From the NCBI RefSeq assembly GCF_000388065.1, contig NW_009242975.1, forward strand, positions 376,896 to 412,029: a stretch of DNA of 35,134 nucleotides, written 5' to 3'. This document shows positions 10,187-22,523 of this stretch, piece after piece. A model generated the notes under the pieces. That model saw only the letters and a list, made by a program, of their open reading frames with translations, did not search any database and was not told the origin of the DNA. The translations under genes were made by a program, and so were the position numbers. Each line of letters begins with the position of its first letter. The stretch's first letter is position 1. Source of the DNA: Fonticula alba. Taxonomy: Eukaryota; Opisthokonta; Rotosphaerida; Fonticulaceae.

Positions 10187-11799
10187 CATCTATCTTTTGT
10201 CTTTTGGATCGCGGCTTCTCTCGCGCGCACGGGCACATGCGTGTTGCGCACGTTTGTGCCCCCCCCCCCTTGGGCCGGGGGAGGGCCTTTTTTTTTCTTC
10301 CCGGACCCCGCACCCGGAATGAGGGAAGAGGCGCCGCCGCCGGCCCCGAGGTCCGGTCCCCGTCCGCCGGGTGTCCTGGTGGCCAGTTTCAAAAGGGGCC
10401 GGGGGTGGGGGGGGGGGGTCAAGAAAGAGCCTGGGCCTTTTTCCTTGGCCGCTGGCCTCGCTACGCCCTGCCCTCCCCCTGCGGCCCCTCTCAGGAATGC
10501 CTGGTTTGTGGGCCAAGGGGTCCGCCACAGGGGGCTGCACTCCTCCCGCCCCCCGGAGAAGGACGCGCGCGCCCGCACGCCGCGTGGCGGAGCTCGGGCA
10601 CCCCGTTCCTGGCGCCCCGGGCCCGCTCGCCGGGTTGCCTCGGGGTGGGGGACACCGGCGGTGGTGCTGCGCACCGGGGGGCTGGTGCCGGCCCCGCGCT
10701 CCGACCCCCGCGCAGGGCCGTTCTCGAGCCCGAGCAGCGTGTCGGGGCCTCTCCGCGCCGGCGGCCCGCGCGCGCGGGCTCGCGGAAAACTACTCAGGCG
10801 GGCGCCCGGGCGGCGACCCCTGGCCTGATGGTCCCCCCCCCCCCCCCCACGTTCCCCCCCCCCCCCCCCGGCGGCCCTCCATATGACCCCTGACCGTGCG
10901 GCAGGTGGCCGGACGGGGCCCGTAGTGTGCGGCGCACGGGCCGCCGTTCGGCGCCATTGCCGGCCCCGTTGCCCCCCGGCCTTCGGCCGCGCCGCCCGGC
11001 CTGCCCTGGACGGGCGTCGGGCCGCTGGCCGTCGGTCATGGGCACGCGGGCGGAGGGGACACGGGGGGCGGGCCCTGCGTGCCACTGGCCTCCGCAGGGC
11101 CAGGCCCGGAGTCGCGCAGGCCCTGCGTGGGCTGCCCCCCGGCCAGCGGCAACGTGGGCTGCCCGCCCCGGCCGCGCCACGCCGCCCCGGAGCAGCAGGA
11201 AACAAAATGAGCCTGGGCCGGAGTTCATGTCTTGGCTCGGATTTTACCCTGTGCATGGTCGCCGGGAATGACCACCCTGAGGGGTCGGGTCCCGGGGTTG
11301 GGGGGCGTGTTTCATTTGCACCCCTCCTGGATCGATCGGCCCCGCGTCACACCGGCGCCCGATATCGTGCGATGTGACCGTGCCACAAACTGCGCCCGAG
11401 GCGGAGCGGGCGCCGGCGACCGGGGTGAGCCCGACGCCGGGGCTGCCTTGCGCCCGCCCGCCCCCGCCCCTGCCAGCCTGTCTCATCACTCCATGGTGGA
11501 GATCTGCCCGAAGAGTGGCCGGCCCGCGGCACTAGCCCGCCGGCACATGGCCAGAACCTGCGCCTGCGGTCGTGTTGCCCTGCCCTCCCCCCCCCCCTAT
11601 CTGTCCGACTGAGCCTGCCCCTCGCCGGCCCCCGCGCTCCTCCTCCGGCCCCCCGTGGAGAGGTACACCCCCGCCCCCTGCGCCCCTCCCGCCACCGCCC
11701 CCGGCTACACTGACCCCCCTCCGCGCATCCCCTCGCCTGCGCCCTCGCCAGACTTCACCCGGCTCTCCTCCTTCCCCCCTCCCCTCGCCCGCGTCACCG
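10187..11799. other. Intergenic and 5' leader of receptor kinase B
   Basis: No gene is seen over about 1.6 kb. Homopolymer tracts are frequent (C run near 10260-10269, G run near 10408-10419, C runs near 10832-10870). A C/T-rich leader occupies roughly 11580-11798, directly before the start codon. Open frames here are Pro/Arg/Gly-rich and lack any domain. Confidence 0.45.
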
Positions 11800-14700
11800 A
11801 TGCTCAGGGCGTCCGGCCGCCCGGGCCCCCCGGCGCTGGCCACGCTGCTGGCCCTGGTGGCAACGGCATGCTTGCTGCTGCTGCTGGCCGGGCCCCGGGC
11901 CTCGTCGGCAAGTCCGGCCGCCGGGCCGCTGGAGCTGGCACCCGGCCCGGCGGCCGGCGAAGCGCCTGACCGCCTTGAGGCCGGGCCCCCCCCGGCGGAG
12001 GACGGCCAGCTGGCCGTCGCCTCCTGCGGGGCCTACTGCAACTCCTGCATGGGCAGCGTCTGCTTCGGCTGCCAGAGCGGCTACTACCAGCTCAAGGACA
12101 ACAATGTGACCCCCTGCGTGGCGCAGTGTCCGCCGCACCTGCCCTCCATCTACATCGAGATTGTCAACGAATACTGCTGGGCCACAACGGTCGATGGCTG
12201 CAGCATGATGATTTCCTCGCCCTACAATTGTGCCATGTGCTTCCCCGGGCGTTTCCTGTCCAACGGCGTGTGCCTCCACTGCCCGGCCAACTGCCACACC
12301 TGTGGCAACGCCAGCAGCTGCGATGTCTGCATGCCGGGGGCCCTCAAGCACTGGGGCGCCTGTGTGTACAGCTGTCCGGATGGCTTCTACTCCGATGGGT
12401 CTTCCTGCATTGCCTGCCACTCGTCCTGTGCCACGTGCAGCAATGCGTCCAGCTGTGGCTCCTGCGCGGCTGGCTGGTTCCTCCACGGGTCGTCCTGTGT
12501 GTCGGCCTGCCCCGGCGGCACCTGGGCCGATGGCAGCACCCGCCGGTGTCAAGCATGCCCCGGTGGCTGCTCCGCCTGCACCAGCGCCTCGTATTGCACC
12601 TCCTGCATCGCCGGGCGCTATCTCCATGGCAGCTCCTGCCATGTCACCTGCCCGGCCGGGACCTTCCCCAATGGCGCGGTCTGCACGGCTTGCAGTGCGG
12701 GCTGCGTCTCGTGCACCAGTTCCAGCGCCTGCAGCGCCTGCACCAGCGGCTACTTCCTGCATGGGGGCGCCTGCGTGACCGCCTGCCCGGCCGGGTTCTA
12801 CCCCAACGGCGGGGTCTGCTCGGGCTGTCCCTCCACTTGTTCCACCTGTACTGGGGCCACCACCTGCACGGCCTGCAAGGCCGGCAGCTTCCTCAATGGC
12901 AGCTCCTGCGGGGCCACCTGCCCGGCGGGCACCTTCGCCAACAGCGCCAACAACACCTGCTCTTCTTGCCCGGCCGGGTGCTCCGCCTGCAGCAGCGCCN
13001 NNNNNNNNNNNNNNNNNNNNNNNNNNNNNNNNNNNNNNNNNNNNNNNNNNNNNNNNNNNNNNNNNNNNNNNNNNNNNNNNNNNNNNNNNACCTGTACCAG
13101 TGCCACGGCTTGTGTCTCCTGTGTGTCGGGCCGGTTCCTGAGCGGCACCACCTGCGGGACCACCTGCCCGGCGGGCACTTTTGCCAATGGGACCAACAAC
13201 ACCTGCACGACGTGTCCGACCGGCTGCACGGCCTGCACCGGCGCCTCCGCCTGCACGACGTGCGCCGCCGGCCGGTACCTGCACCAGGGCGCCTGCGTGA
13301 CCGCCTGCCCGGCCGGGTTCTACCCGAACGGCACGGTTTGCTCGGCCTGTCCCTCCACTTGTTCCACCTGCACCGGGGCCAGCACCTGCACGGCCTGCAA
13401 GGCGGGCAGCTTCCTCAATGGTAGTTCCTGCGGGGCCACCTGCCCGACCGGTACCTTCGCCAACAGCACCAACAACACCTGTACGACGTGCGCGGCCAGC
13501 TGTTCCGCCTGCAGCAGTGCGTCTGTCTGCTCGGCCTGCAAGGCCGGCTACTTCCTGAATGGCAGCTCCTGCGGGACCACCTGCCCGGCCGGGTTCTTCG
13601 GGAACACGGCCGATAACAAGTGCACTGGGTGCCCGGCCACCTGCTCGGCCTGTACCGGGGCCGCTGCCTGTACCACATGCAAGACTGGCTACTTCCTCCT
13701 CTCGGGCGCCTGCAGCACCACCTGTCCGAATGGCAACTACCCGGACTCGGGGTCTGCCTCGTGCAAGGTGTGCCCCACCGGCTGCGCCACCTGCACCAGC
13801 GCCACCGAGTGCTCGGCCTGCGGGAATGGCTACTTCCTGAGCGGCACCACCTGCGGGACCACCTGCCCGGCGGGCACTTTTGCCAATGGCACCAACAACA
13901 CCTGCACGACGTGTCCGACCGGCTGCACGGCCTGCACCGGCGCCTCCGCCTGCACGACGTGCGCCGCCGGCCGGTACCTGCACCAAGGTGCCTGCGTGAC
14001 CGCCTGTCCGGCTAGGTTCTACCCCAACGGCACAGCCTGCTCGGGCTGTCCCTCGACTTGTTCCACCTGCACCGGGGCCAGCACCTGCACGGCCTGCAAG
14101 GCGGGCAGCTTCCTCAATGGTAGTTCCTGCGGGGCCACCTGCCCGACGGGCACTTTTGCCAACAGCACCAACAACACCTGTACGACGTGCGCGGCCAGCT
14201 GTTCCGCCTGCAGCAGTGCGTCTGTCTGCTCGGCCTGCAAGGCTGGCTACTTCCTGAATGGCAGCTCCTGCGGGACCACCTGCCCGGCCGGGTTCTTCGG
14301 CAACACGGCCGACAACAAGTGCACTGGGTGCCCGGCCACCTGCTCCACCTGTACTGGGGCCACTGCCTGCACGGCCTGCAAGACCGGCAACCACCTGCAC
14401 CAGGGTGCCTGTGTGGCCGCCTGCCCGGCCGGGTTCTACCCCAACGACGGGGTCTGCTCGGGCTGTCCCTCGACTTGTTCCGCCTGTACTGGGGCCACCA
14501 CCTGCACGGCCTGCAAGGCGGGCAGCTTCCTCAATGGCACCACCTGCGGGGCCACCTGCCCGGCGGGCACCTTCGCCAATGGCACCAACAACACCTGTTC
14601 GGCCTGCCCGTCGACCTGCTCGGCCTGCACCGGGGCCAGCACCTGCACCGGTTGCAGTGCCGGCCACTTCCTGAATGGCTCCGCCTGCGGGACCACCTGC

Positions 14701-17700
14701 CCGGCCGGGTTCTTCGGCAACACGGCCGACAACAAGTGCACTGCCTGCCCGGCCACCTGCTCGGCCTGCACCGAGGCCACTGCCTGTACCACATGCAAGG
14801 CCGGCAACTACCTGCACCAGGGCGCCTGTGTGACCGCCTGCCCGGCCGGGTTCTACCCGAACGGCACGGCCTGCTCGGCCTGCCCCGGGGGCTGTGCCAC
14901 CTGCAGCAGCCCGACCGCCTGCACAACCTGCTCCGCCGGCTGGCTGCACCATGCGGGCTCCTCCTGTGTGACGGCCTGCCCGACCGGGTTCTTCGCCAAC
15001 GGCAGCGCCTGCGCGGCGTGCATCACCGGCTGCGACGTTTGCGCCAATGCCAGCGCCTGCACCAAGTGCCGGGCCGGGTGGTTCCTGCATGCGGGCACCT
15101 GCGTGGCCACCTGCCCGGCGGGCACCTTCGCCAATGGCACCAATGGCACCTGCACGGCCTGCCCGGCCGGCTGTGCCACCTGCACCAGTGCCTCGGCTTG
15201 TACCTCCTGTGTGGCCGGCCGGTTCCTGAGCGGCACCGCCTGCGGGACCACCTGCCCGGCCGGGACCTTCCCCAACACCAGCGACCGGAAGTGCACCGCC
15301 TGCGGGGTCACCTGCGCCGGCTGCTCGGAGGCCATGTCCTGCGACAGCTGTGTCGCTGGCCGGTTCCTGCATGACGGGAATTGCCCGACCTCCTGCCCGA
15401 TCGGCACCTTCGCCAACGGCGCCGATGGGACTTGCACCGACTGCCCGGCCGGCTGCGCCACCTGCTCCAGCGCCTCGGCCTGCGGGACCTGCACCAGCGG
15501 GTTCTTCCTGCACGCCGGGTCCGCCTGCCTGGCCGCTTGCCCGAGTGGCTTCTACGCCAACGCCAGCAATGGCACCTGCGCCGCCTGCGCGGCCGGCTGC
15601 ACCGCCTGCACCGGGGCCGCTGCCTGCACCGCCTGCGGGACCGGCCGCTACCTGCACCAGGGGGCCTGCGTGTCCTCCTGCCCGAGTGGCTTCTTCGCGT
15701 CGGGGTCGGCCTGCGCCGCCTGCGCGGCCGGCTGCACCACCTGCACCGGCACCAGCGCCTGCTCGGCCTGCGGGACCGGCCACTTCCTGCATGGCTCGGC
15801 CTGCCTGGTGACCTGCCCCTCGGGGACCTTCCCCAATGGCTCGGACCGGACCTGCGCCCCCTGCAGTGCCAGCTGCACCGCCTGCACCGGGGCCACCAGC
15901 TGCACCGCCTGCGCCGCCGGGACCTTCCTGCACAATGGGGCCTGTGTCGGGGCCTGCCCGGGGGGGTTCTTCCCGAGTGCCGGCGCGTGTGTCGCCTGCC
16001 CGGCCACCTGCTCGGCCTGCACCGGCGCCTCGGCGTGCACCATCTGCAAGGACGGCTACTTCCTCCTCTCGGGCGCCTGCAGCACCACCTGTCCGAATGG
16101 CAACTACCCGGACTCGGGGTCTGCCTCGTGCAAGGTGTGCCCCACCGGCTGCGCCACCTGCACCAGCGCCACCGAGTGCTCCACCTGCGAGAGCGGCTAC
16201 TTCCTGAGCGGCACCGCCTGCGGGGCCACCTGCCCGGCGGGCACCTTCGCCAACAGCGCCAACAACTCCTGCTCTTCCTGCCCGGCCGGGTGCTCCACCT
16301 GCACCAGCGCCTCGGTCTGCTCGGCCTGCAAGGCCGGCTACTTCCTGAATGGCTCCGCCTGCGGGACCACCTGCCCGGCGGGCGCTTTTGCTAACAGCAC
16401 CAACAACACCTGCACGGCCTGCCCGTCGACCTGCTCGGCCTGCACCGGGGCCAGCACCTGCACGGCCTGCAGGGCCGGCAGCTTCCTGAATGGCACCACC
16501 TGCGGGGCCACCTGCCCGACGGGCACCTTCGCCAACAGCGCCGACAGCACCTGCTCGGCCTGCCCGGCCACCTGCTCCACCTGCACCGGGGCCAGCACCT
16601 GCACCGGCTGCAGTGCCGGGCACTTCCTGCATGAGGCGTCGTGCAGCGCCGCCTGCCCGGCCGGGTTCTTTGCGGATTCCGCCAGCCGGGCCTGCTCGGC
16701 CTGCCCGCCGACCTGCTCCACCTGCACCGGGCCCGGCAGTGCCTGCACCTCCTGCCAGCCGGGCCACCTGATGCATGCCGGCACATGTGTGGCTGCCTGC
16801 CCCGGGGGCTTCTTCGCGGCGGCCGGCGCGTGCACCGCCTGTCCGTCGGCCTGCTCCACCTGCACCGGGGCCAACACCTGCACCACTTGCCAGCCGGCGC
16901 ACCTGCTGCACCAGGGCGCCTGTGTGGCCGCCTGCCCGGCCGGGTTCTTTGCCTCCGGGCCCGGCTGCGCGGCCTGCTCCGCCGACTGCACGGTGTGCGC
17001 CGGTCCGACCGAGTGCACCGCCTGCGCCAGCAGCTCGCTTCTCCACCAGGATGCCTGTGTGGATGCCTGCCCGGCTGGGTTCTTCCCGCGCGATGGGGCC
17101 TGCGTGCCTTGCAGCGCCAGCTGCAGCACCTGCCACGACGAGACCACGTGCCTGGTCTGCGCGCCGGGCTACCCGCTCCATGAGCATGCCTGCTTGGAGG
17201 GCTGCCCCGGGGGGCACTTCGACCGGGGCAATGTCTGCGCCATGTGCCCGGCCGGCTGCGACGCCTGCCAGGAGGCCGCCGCGTGCGAGGTGTGCGCGGC
17301 GGACCGGGTCCGCCTGCAGGGCCAGTGCTTGGCCGCCTGCCCGGCCGGGACATTCCCCGGCGCGGATCCCAATGACTCGGACCGGACCGCCTGCCTGGCG
17401 TGCCACCCGCTGTGCGCCGCGTGCGCCGGCCCGGGGGCCGACCAGTGCACCGCCTGCGACGACCCGCTGACCATCCGCCAGCCCATCCCGCCGGTGGACC
17501 CGCCCCTGGCCGAGGGCATGTGCGTGCCGGACTGCATGAATGACCCGTCGCAGTGCGTCGAGTGCGAGCCCGGGTGCGACCTGTGCCGGCGGATGCCCGA
17601 CGAGTCGACCTTCTGCATGGTGTGCCAGTCGCCGGGGCTGGCCCTCGATGGCCTCTGTGTCGCTGCCTGCCCGCCGGGCTACGCCGCCATGACGGCCTCG

Positions 17701-20617
17701 GGCTACTGCGCCCGGTGCTCCGGCAACTGCGGCGACGCGTGCTTCGGCCCGGGCAGCAACCAGTGCCTCACCTGCCCGACCAACAAGCTGCTGCAGGGGG
17801 GCGAGTGCCGGTCGGCCTGCTCGACCACCGGCTGGTACCAGGCCTCGTCGGTTGCCTGTGCCCGGTGCGATGCCAGCTGCTCGCAGTGCGTCGGATCCGG
17901 CCCGGGGGACTGCACGGCCTGCCCGCGGGGGTCCTTCCGGATGGCCTCCCCCGGGGGGCTGGGCCACCAGTGCGTGGCCACCTGCCCGACCGGCCAGTAT
18001 GCGGATGCCCTGGCCGGCGAGTGCCGGGCCTGCCACGGGGACTGCCGGACGTGCTTCGGCCCGGGCCCGGCCGACTGCATGTCCTGCCAGGCGGGGGCCC
18101 TGCTCTTCGAGTACACCTGTGTGGCCGGCTGCCCGGCCGGGTATTACCCGCTGGCCGAGGGGACCGAGTGCAGCCCGTGCGACTTCGGCTGCGCCGAGTG
18201 CGCCCCCGGCACCGGGGTCTGCACCGCCTGCGCCCCGGGCCACTATGCCGACTATGCGGCCGGCATGTGCTACACCGTGTGCCCGGAGCGCTTCCTGACC
18301 GACTCGCTGGCCATGACGTGCACCCCCTGCGCCGAGGGCTGCGGGCGCTGCATCAACACGGTGGACACATGCACCCGGTGCCTGGACCCGGGGCACAAGC
18401 TGCGCACCAGCACCAGCCAGTGCGTGGCCGAATGTGCCGCCGGTGAGGTGGCCGTCGCCGGGACCGGCGACTATGCCGGGGTCATGCTGTGCGCCGCCTG
18501 CCACGACACCTGCGGCTCTTGCCATGCGCCGGGCGACGAGCACGCCTGTTCCTCCTGCCCGGAGGGCACCCTGCTGGCCGACAGCCTGGCCTGTGTGGCG
18601 GCCTGCCCGGTGGGGTACTTCGCCGAGCCGGCCGGCCGCCGGTGCCACCAGTGCCACGACACCTGCCACACGTGCTCCAGCCCGGGGGCCGATGAGTGCG
18701 CCTCCTGCACCGGGGCCCGGGACATCCTGATGCTCGGGTCGTGTGTGGCCCAGTGCCCGGGCCGCGGCTTCTGGCTGGACATGGGGGACCCGGCGGCCCG
18801 GGCCTGCCGGCCCTGCGTCGAGCACTGTGTCCAGTGCGCCGGGGCCGGCGAGTGCTCCCTGTGCAAGGACCCGATGGTCCTCTTCCTGTCGGAGTCCGAC
18901 GAGGCCTTCTGCCTGAGTGCCTGCCCGGCCGGGTTCTACTCGCTCGCGGGGCCGGGTGAGGCGCAGGCCGTTTGCGCGCACTGTGCGGCCGACTGTCACA
19001 CCTGCCTCGGCCCGGAGGAGGCCGACTGCCTGGTGACCTGGTGCCAGGCGGATGGCTCGTGCGGCCCCTCGCGCAATCGGACCCTGGCCCTGGGCCTGGC
19101 CATCGGCCTGTCGCTGCTGTTCATCATCCTGCTGCTCATCCTGCTGGTCATCTTCTGTGCCGTCCGCCGCCAGCGCCAGGAGCCCAAGGCGGCGCCGGTC
19201 GACATGGATCTCACCGTCCTCAACACGGTCATGGGTGCGTGGGTGTTGGCCGGTCATGCGCGGGGGGGGGGGGGGGGGGCACAGGGCGCTTCCATGGCGA
19301 TGTCGCAAAACTAACACCATCTGGCTGGAATGGGGCGGGGGCCGGGGGGGGGGAAAAAAAAAGACCTTGCCCTGCCGGGCTTCCTGCTGCTCTCCTTCGA
19401 GAAGGACATCCGCCTGCTCAGCACCTCGCCCGAGGCCACCGGCACCCAGGGCGGCATCTTCCCGGCCGAGCCCCTGAAGCCGCAGCTGATCGCCGCCGCC
19501 GGCAGCCATGCCCTGGTGGTGAAGCTGGCCCACGGTACGTGGGGCCCTTGCCTGTTCCCCTGTGCCGGTGTGCATGGGCTGCCAGCCTGTCCGCCGCGCC
19601 GCGCCGCCTCGCACCCGCCCTTGTCGGCATCTGACCGCCGCTGCCCTCTTCCCCCCCCCGGCTATATCACCGGGAAACACACACAGCGGAGTCCGCCTCG
19701 CCGCTCTCCGACGCCCAGATGCAGGCCATGTTCGAGAATGAGCTGTCCATCCTGTGGGCCCTGCAGCAGTCGCCGAATGTGGCCCGCCTGATGGGGTACA
19801 TGCAGGCCCCGGCGGGCATTGTCATGGCCCGCGAGACCACGGACCTCCATCGGCTGCTGTCCTCGGAGGAGCCGCTGGACGTGGCCAATGCCGGGGCCCT
19901 GGTCCGGGGCATGGCCGCCGGGCTGGCCTTCATCCACGGCCAGGGGATCGCCCATCGCGATGTCAAGTCGCAGAACATCCTGGTCGGCCTGTGCCCGGAG
20001 ACGGGCGCCATGCGGCCGGTGTTCACGGATTTCGGCGTGTCGCTGGCCGTCAGCCGCGGCTCGGCCCTGCTGGACTCGGTCATGCTGGCGGCCTGCAGCT
20101 TGTCCTTCGCCGCGCCGGAGGTCCTGGCCACCATGGATGTCCCGGTGTCGGCCGTGTCGAGCGTCAACCACATGGCGGCCGATGTCTTCTCCCTGGCGTC
20201 GGTCTTCTGGCACATCCTGACCCATCGTCTCCCCTGGAGCGGTACGTCCCCCCCGGGCACGGGTGACATGCATCGCCGGCCTCCTCTGTGGGGAGGCGAC
20301 AAGGGGGGGTTTTGTCTTCCCTCCGGGTCCCCGGTCCTCCTGGTGCTAACAGCTGTTCATTTGTCTCGACGCGCGGGGGGGCTGCCCGCTGCCCGGTGGG
20401 AATTGCACGCAGCACAGGCCTCGGCAAGGGCCACATCCAGGGGTTCCTCCTCGGGGGGAAGACCCCGGCCATGCACGGGGCCCCGGCTCGCGAGGACTTC
20501 CTGCAGGACCCCCTGCTGGGGGCCCTGCTTACCGATGGCCACCTTGCGGCCATGTGGTCCACGAACCCGGACCAGCGCCCGGCCATGGCCACGCTGGAGG
20601 CCGCTCTCGCCCGCTAA
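11800..20617 (+). CDS. Receptor kinase B: very long CXXC/furin-like repeat ectodomain, one TM helix, TKL-type kinase
   Basis: Proposed exons are 11800-19234, 19364-19534, 19687-20241 and 20418-20617 (2786 aa counting 30 unknown codons at the 90-N gap; stop TAA). All introns are phase 1. It has a signal peptide, the N-terminal Cys module shared with A and C, then some 45 short Cys repeats (CPAGTFANGTNNTC, CTACTGASAC style) rich in N-glycosylation sequons. Its C-terminal third of the ectodomain is collinear with receptor A. TM is about residues 2429-2455. Kinase residues are Lys2532 (VVKL), Glu2554, HRD Asp2627 in HRDVKSQN, and DFG Asp2650; the C-lobe ends with a WSTNPDQRP motif, so activity is expected. 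Exons 2 and 3 match those of A exactly in length (171 nt; 555 = 228 + 327), with one intron of A missing. Because the array is repetitive and contains a gap, its true length is uncertain. Stop codons of B and C face each other 246 bp apart. Confidence 0.87.
13000..13089. other. Assembly gap (90 N) inside the repeat array of receptor kinase B
   Basis: Ninety unknown bases interrupt the Cys-repeat array. The flanking reading frame is the same on both sides, so a multiple of three bases is consistent with an intact gene. The gap lies where near-identical repeat units are adjacent, so collapsed or missing repeats are likely. Confidence 0.98.
13141..14345 (+). repeat. Higher-order tandem duplication in the receptor B ectodomain
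   Basis: About 505 bp starting at 13141 recurs almost unchanged starting at 13840, an offset of 699 bp (233 codons). Both copies encode the series GTTCPAGTFANGTNNTC ... NTADNKCTGCPATC, with only a few substitutions (for example Gly to Arg in the CPARFYPNG of copy 2). This is a recent in-frame duplication above the level of the basic Cys repeat. Confidence 0.9.
19262..19279. repeat. G18 homopolymer in intron 1 of receptor kinase B
   Basis: A run of 18 G lies in intron 19235-19363. A second G run with an A9 stretch sits directly before the acceptor AG at 19362-19363, so this intron lacks a normal pyrimidine tract. Confidence 0.9.
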
Positions 20618-20863
20618 GGGCCCGGTCTGGTGGGGCCCTGCCCGGGTGGTGTCCCTTGGCCCCGTGCCCCGACGCTGTGCGGCGGCGTGGGGGAAAGAAA
20701 ATACATCCCGCCCCTCCCTCTCTCTCTCTCTCTCTCTTCACCTCTGGCGGCTGCCTGTTCCCCCCCCCCCCCGCCCGCGCGCGCGGGCCATGTATCTCCC
20801 GGCCCCGTAGGCGGTGAGGTGCCTGCTCTTGGGTGGGGGAGCCCCGTGTGGCAGGGCCTTCCT
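20618..20863. other. Convergent 3' ends of receptor kinases B and C
   Basis: Only 246 bp separate the two stop codons. The interval holds an A-rich spot (AAAGAAAATACAT near 20694-20706) that could serve as a variant poly(A) signal for B, followed by a (CT)n tract at about 20717-20739. The two transcripts probably overlap or nearly touch. Confidence 0.5.
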
Positions 20864-20868
20864 TTATT
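20863..20868 (-). promoter_or_regulatory. AATAAA poly(A) signal overlapping the stop codon of receptor kinase C
   Basis: On the minus strand the last Gln codon and the TAA stop form CAATAAA, so a canonical AATAAA hexamer overlaps the stop codon. If used, the 3' UTR would be only some 15-30 nt long. Confidence 0.45.
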
Positions 20869-22490
20869 GGGGGACCGGGGGAGCGCCCTGCGCCAGGATG
20901 ATGGCCACCGTGCGGTCGTGGAAGCCGGCGGCCGTGGGCCGGTCGCTGGCCTCGCCGGCCCAGGCATCCTGCAGGAGGGCGGCCAGGGGCGCCTCGACCC
21001 CGGGGCCGAAGTGCCCCTCCCGGAGCCGATCCACCGGGGGCCGGTATCCGGCCACAATCTCACGCGCGAGCTTGGCCAGCGGCAGGCCCTTGTTGACTGG
21101 GCGCGGCCGGGCGACGCGGGCCGCCGGTGTGCACGCCCAGGAGCCGGGGCCGGCGGCCGGAGGGGGAGGCTTACAAGGTCAGCGTCTAGTTCGGGGGCGC
21201 GGCAAGGCGGCGCAGTACACATACCAGCCGAGGGAGGCAGGCGCGTGAGGATGCTCCAACTGGTGACCGCCAGGGCGTAGATGTCAGCCGGGAGGTACTG
21301 GACCGGGGGCATCTGCTGCCGGCGGAAGATGGACTCGAGGCGCTACGCCGGCCCGGCATCCGGGCATCGCGCCGGGGGGGGGGGGGGGGAGCATGCGGTC
21401 AGTGCCGGCCATCCGGGGGCAGGGCGCGGGGCCGGGCAGCGGGGAGCCTCCCGGGGGCGGGGGCCCGGGCGCACCTCCGGCGAGGCGTAGGCAATGGACA
21501 GGAGATCGACATTGGCCGCCTCGGAGACCAGGGCACTGGCCCGGAGGTCGGAGGTGTTTTTGGCCCCGCCCAGGTCGCACAGGGCCGGGTACCAGCGGCC
21601 GTCCGGCAGCCGCCGGGCCAGGACATTGGCCGCCTTGACGTCGCAGTGTGCCACCCCTTGGGCATGCATGGCTCCAAGGCCGGCGGCTGGGGCCCGGGGG
21701 CGCGGGTCAGCTCACGGCCCGCGGCCAGGCAAGGGGCGAGCGGCTGTCGTACCGATGTCCCGCATGAGGCCGAGCCGCTGGCCCGGGGGGAGATCCACCT
21801 CGGTGGCCTGCAGCAGCCGGTCGAGCGGGGTCTGGAAGAGCTCCAGCACGATGGCCGGCGGGCTTTCGGAGTAGGCGTACATCTGGACGACGTGCTCGCA
21901 CCCGCGGAGCATCCTTCACGGGGGAAGGCGGGTCGGGGGTCAGGGCGCGCCTGGGCGGGCGGCATGCAGGGCCGGGCCCGGGTGGGCGCGGGTGGGGGGG
22001 GGGGGGCGGGGGGGGCAGGCGGCGGGGCAATCGCGCCCCCCCAGCCGAGCACGCACCACAGCAGGGCCACCTCCGAGTGGAAGAGAGACTTGCCCCCGGT
22101 TCCGGGGGACCGGTTGTCTGTCCGGGCGCGGGCATGTGTCAGCGGTGTGTTCCCCCCCGGCCGGAGCGGCCCCCCCCCCCCCCAGTGCAAGGTGGCAGGG
22201 GGGTGCGCACCGTGGAAGAGCTTGACCGCCACCAGGTCCGGGCAGGCGAGGCGATCTCGCAGCCCGGCCCCCACCGGCCGGGCCGCATATACGGTGGCCT
22301 GCTTGCCCTTGCCCAGGCTCTGGTCGGTCGGGGCGAGGTCCGCCTCCAGGCTGACCAGCGCCCGGCCGGGCAGCGAAATCTCTGTGTCCTCGTGGTGCAT
22401 GCGGCGAGGCCGGTCAGCGGGGCGGGAAGAGGGTGTGCCGTCCAGGCGGCACGTTGCCTCTTTTTCGAGTGCTCATGTGTGTGTGGGGCA

Positions 22491-22523
<33 letters not shown>

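Noticed and set aside
11794-19680. Continuous 2628-codon open frame antisense to receptor kinase B
   Set aside because: The sense exon uses almost no codons whose complement is a stop (TTA, CTA, TCA), so the antisense frame stays open by composition. Its product is a Gly/Ala/Arg-rich series with no domain, and it runs through the proposed introns.
20341-20360. Alternative acceptor TAACAG for the last exon of receptor kinase B
   Set aside because: Its use would put the final kinase exon out of frame. The acceptor at 20416-20417 keeps phase 1 and aligns with the last exon of receptor A; CTAAC here fits a branch site better.
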